Origin: Candidatus Aminicenantota bacterium
GTDB lineage: Bacteria; Acidobacteriota; Aminicenantia; Aminicenantales; Aminicenantaceae
Assembly: GCA_016927475.1 (NCBI GenBank)
Contig: JAFGMO010000081.1
Coordinates: forward strand, 1 to 64,000
Length of the DNA stretch: 64,000 bases
Reading direction: 5' to 3'
The notes under the pieces were generated by a model. It made no database searches and was not told the origin of the DNA. It worked only from the letters and a program-made list of their open reading frames with translations. Numbering within the stretch: position 1 is the stretch's first letter; each line of letters begins with the position of its first letter. The translations under genes and the position numbers were made by a program. Below, in pieces: positions 63,389 to 64,000 of the stretch.

Positions 63389-64000
63389 TTATTTCCTGTC
63401 CCTTCGAAGTTTTATCAAAAAAAACAGAAGAAATATGATGAACGCCGCAAAAACGATCGTTCCTGAAGCGGGAAGATCCAGGCAGAGAGAACAAACCAGG
63501 CCGCCAAGCACCGATACCACACTTACGGCGACCGATAAGAGGATGGCCCTTTTGAAATTCCCGGCAAGCTGAAGCCCTGCAGCGGCCGGAAGGACGATCA
63601 TGGCCGACACCAAAAGAATCCCGACCACCTTCATCCCCAAAACAACAGTCACGGCCGTGAGAATCCCCACAAGCATATCCAGACGGTTTACTTTGATACC
63701 GGCTGCTTTCGCGGATTCGCTGTCAAAAGTCATAAAAAGCAACTTTTTGTAATTAAGAACAATGACGAAGATAACAACCAAGGCCAAAAAAACGGAAAGC
63801 CAAACTTCCTCATTCCCTATGGCCAGGATATCGCCGAAAAGATAGGAAAAGAGGTCGACATTAAAACTTCGCCCCAAAGAAACGAACAAAATTCCCAGAG
63901 CAAATCCCGCGCTGCTGAAAATAGCGATCGCCGTATCCCCGTAGAGGCCGGCTTTTTTTTTGATTTTGATGATACCAACGACGGATACGACGGTTACCGC
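63389..64000 (-). CDS. Metal ABC transporter permease (ZnuB/MntB-like), cut by right edge
   Basis: The visible part (about 200 residues) is open through the right edge. Membrane helices and the motifs TAIAIFSSAGFALGILFVSLG, DSESAKAAGIKVNRLD and GILLVSAMIVLPAAAGLQ identify the ABC-3 family permease for zinc, manganese or iron. The N-terminus is missing. It ends 5 nt before the sulfatase start, so it is probably upstream in the same transcription unit, unless a promoter lies within it. Confidence 0.85.
   Translation of the reverse strand, partial: AVTVVSVVGIIKIKKKAGLYGDTAIAIFSSAGFALGILFVSLGRSFNVDLFSYLFGDILAIGNEEVWLSVFLALVVIFVIVLNYKKLLFMTFDSESAKAAGIKVNRLDMLVGILTAVTVVLGMKVVGILLVSAMIVLPAAAGLQLAGNFKRAILLSVAVSVVSVLGGLVCSLCLDLPASGTIVFAAFIIFLLFFLIKLRRDRK

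Noticed and set aside
1..64000. CRISPR arrays
   Set aside because: No regularly spaced short direct repeats with unique spacers were seen; the dispersed repeats are single, far apart and in both orientations.
1..64000. tRNA, rRNA or tmRNA genes
   Set aside because: None of the gene gaps contains a T-loop/cloverleaf pattern or rRNA-like sequence that I could recognise.

Overview
The window looks like a chromosomal segment of a Gram-negative, probably anaerobic bacterium of moderate G+C content. Outer-membrane features (a TolC-type protein, an RlpA-type lipoprotein, beta-barrel proteins, PgpA/PlsY/GpsA lipid enzymes) point to a diderm. Several radical SAM enzymes, an anaerobic-type sulfatase-maturating enzyme and ferredoxin-type proteins suggest anoxic growth. 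HspR control of DnaK, repeated RR-type (Tat) leaders and tandem secreted amidohydrolases and M16-like proteins would fit an Acidobacteriota/Aminicenantes-like lineage. That placement is inference; there is no rRNA or tRNA gene here to test it.

Layout. 0.2-8.2 kb: a putative isoprenoid/lipid cluster with aldehyde dehydrogenase, HpnA-like epimerase, short-chain dehydrogenase and an HpnN/MMPL-like RND protein on +, facing a two-domain protein that joins a CrtC-like domain to a polyprenyl diphosphate synthase on -. 8.4-15.1 kb: a Tat-exported Fe-S aldo/keto reductase, then a heat-shock operon dnaK-dnaJ-hspR-sigma factor-DnaC-like loader (-) whose promoter carries an HspR (HAIR)-like operator. 15.2-20.0 kb: a split purine end-pathway (PurO-like cyclohydrolase plus free-standing AICAR transformylase), a LOG-family protein, RlpA and an exported glycosylasparaginase. 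20.2-26.5 kb: three overlapping secreted amidohydrolase paralogues, of which only the middle one keeps the metal ligands, then a UbiE/MenG methyltransferase and an SH3/beta-barrel protein. 26.6-34.8 kb: a GH63-type glycosidase, a radical SAM protein, two class V PLP enzymes, a membrane-anchored reductive-dehalogenase-like protein and a small beta-barrel, all on -. 34.9-42 kb: M20 peptidase, a class V aminotransferase-SerA pair behind a long structured leader, a NifS-type desulfurase, and homocysteine/pterin methyltransferases behind a second structured leader. 42.6-50 kb: a tightly overlapping operon asnS-rimO-pgpA-cinA-thpR-plsY-gpsA-TPR lipoprotein, apparently starting from a leaderless promoter. 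50-56 kb: ahcY and metK, two M16 paralogues that both lack the zinc motif, and a macrodomain protein. 56-64 kb: a 7-TM LuxR-type regulator divergent from an unrecognised membrane protein/winged-helix pair, a TolC-like protein, an anSME/sulfatase pair and the start of a metal ABC permease cut by the right edge.

Themes. Methionine-cycle genes (metK, ahcY, homocysteine methyltransferase, pterin methyltransferase) are spread over 12 kb. Four fold-type I class V PLP enzymes occur. The most notable non-coding signal is a dispersed intergenic repeat family. Full copies are about 245-255 bp, with further fragments, and carry a conserved hairpin loop on stems that differ between copies but still pair. 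Structured leaders upstream of 36213 and 40187 match no riboswitch class I recognise.
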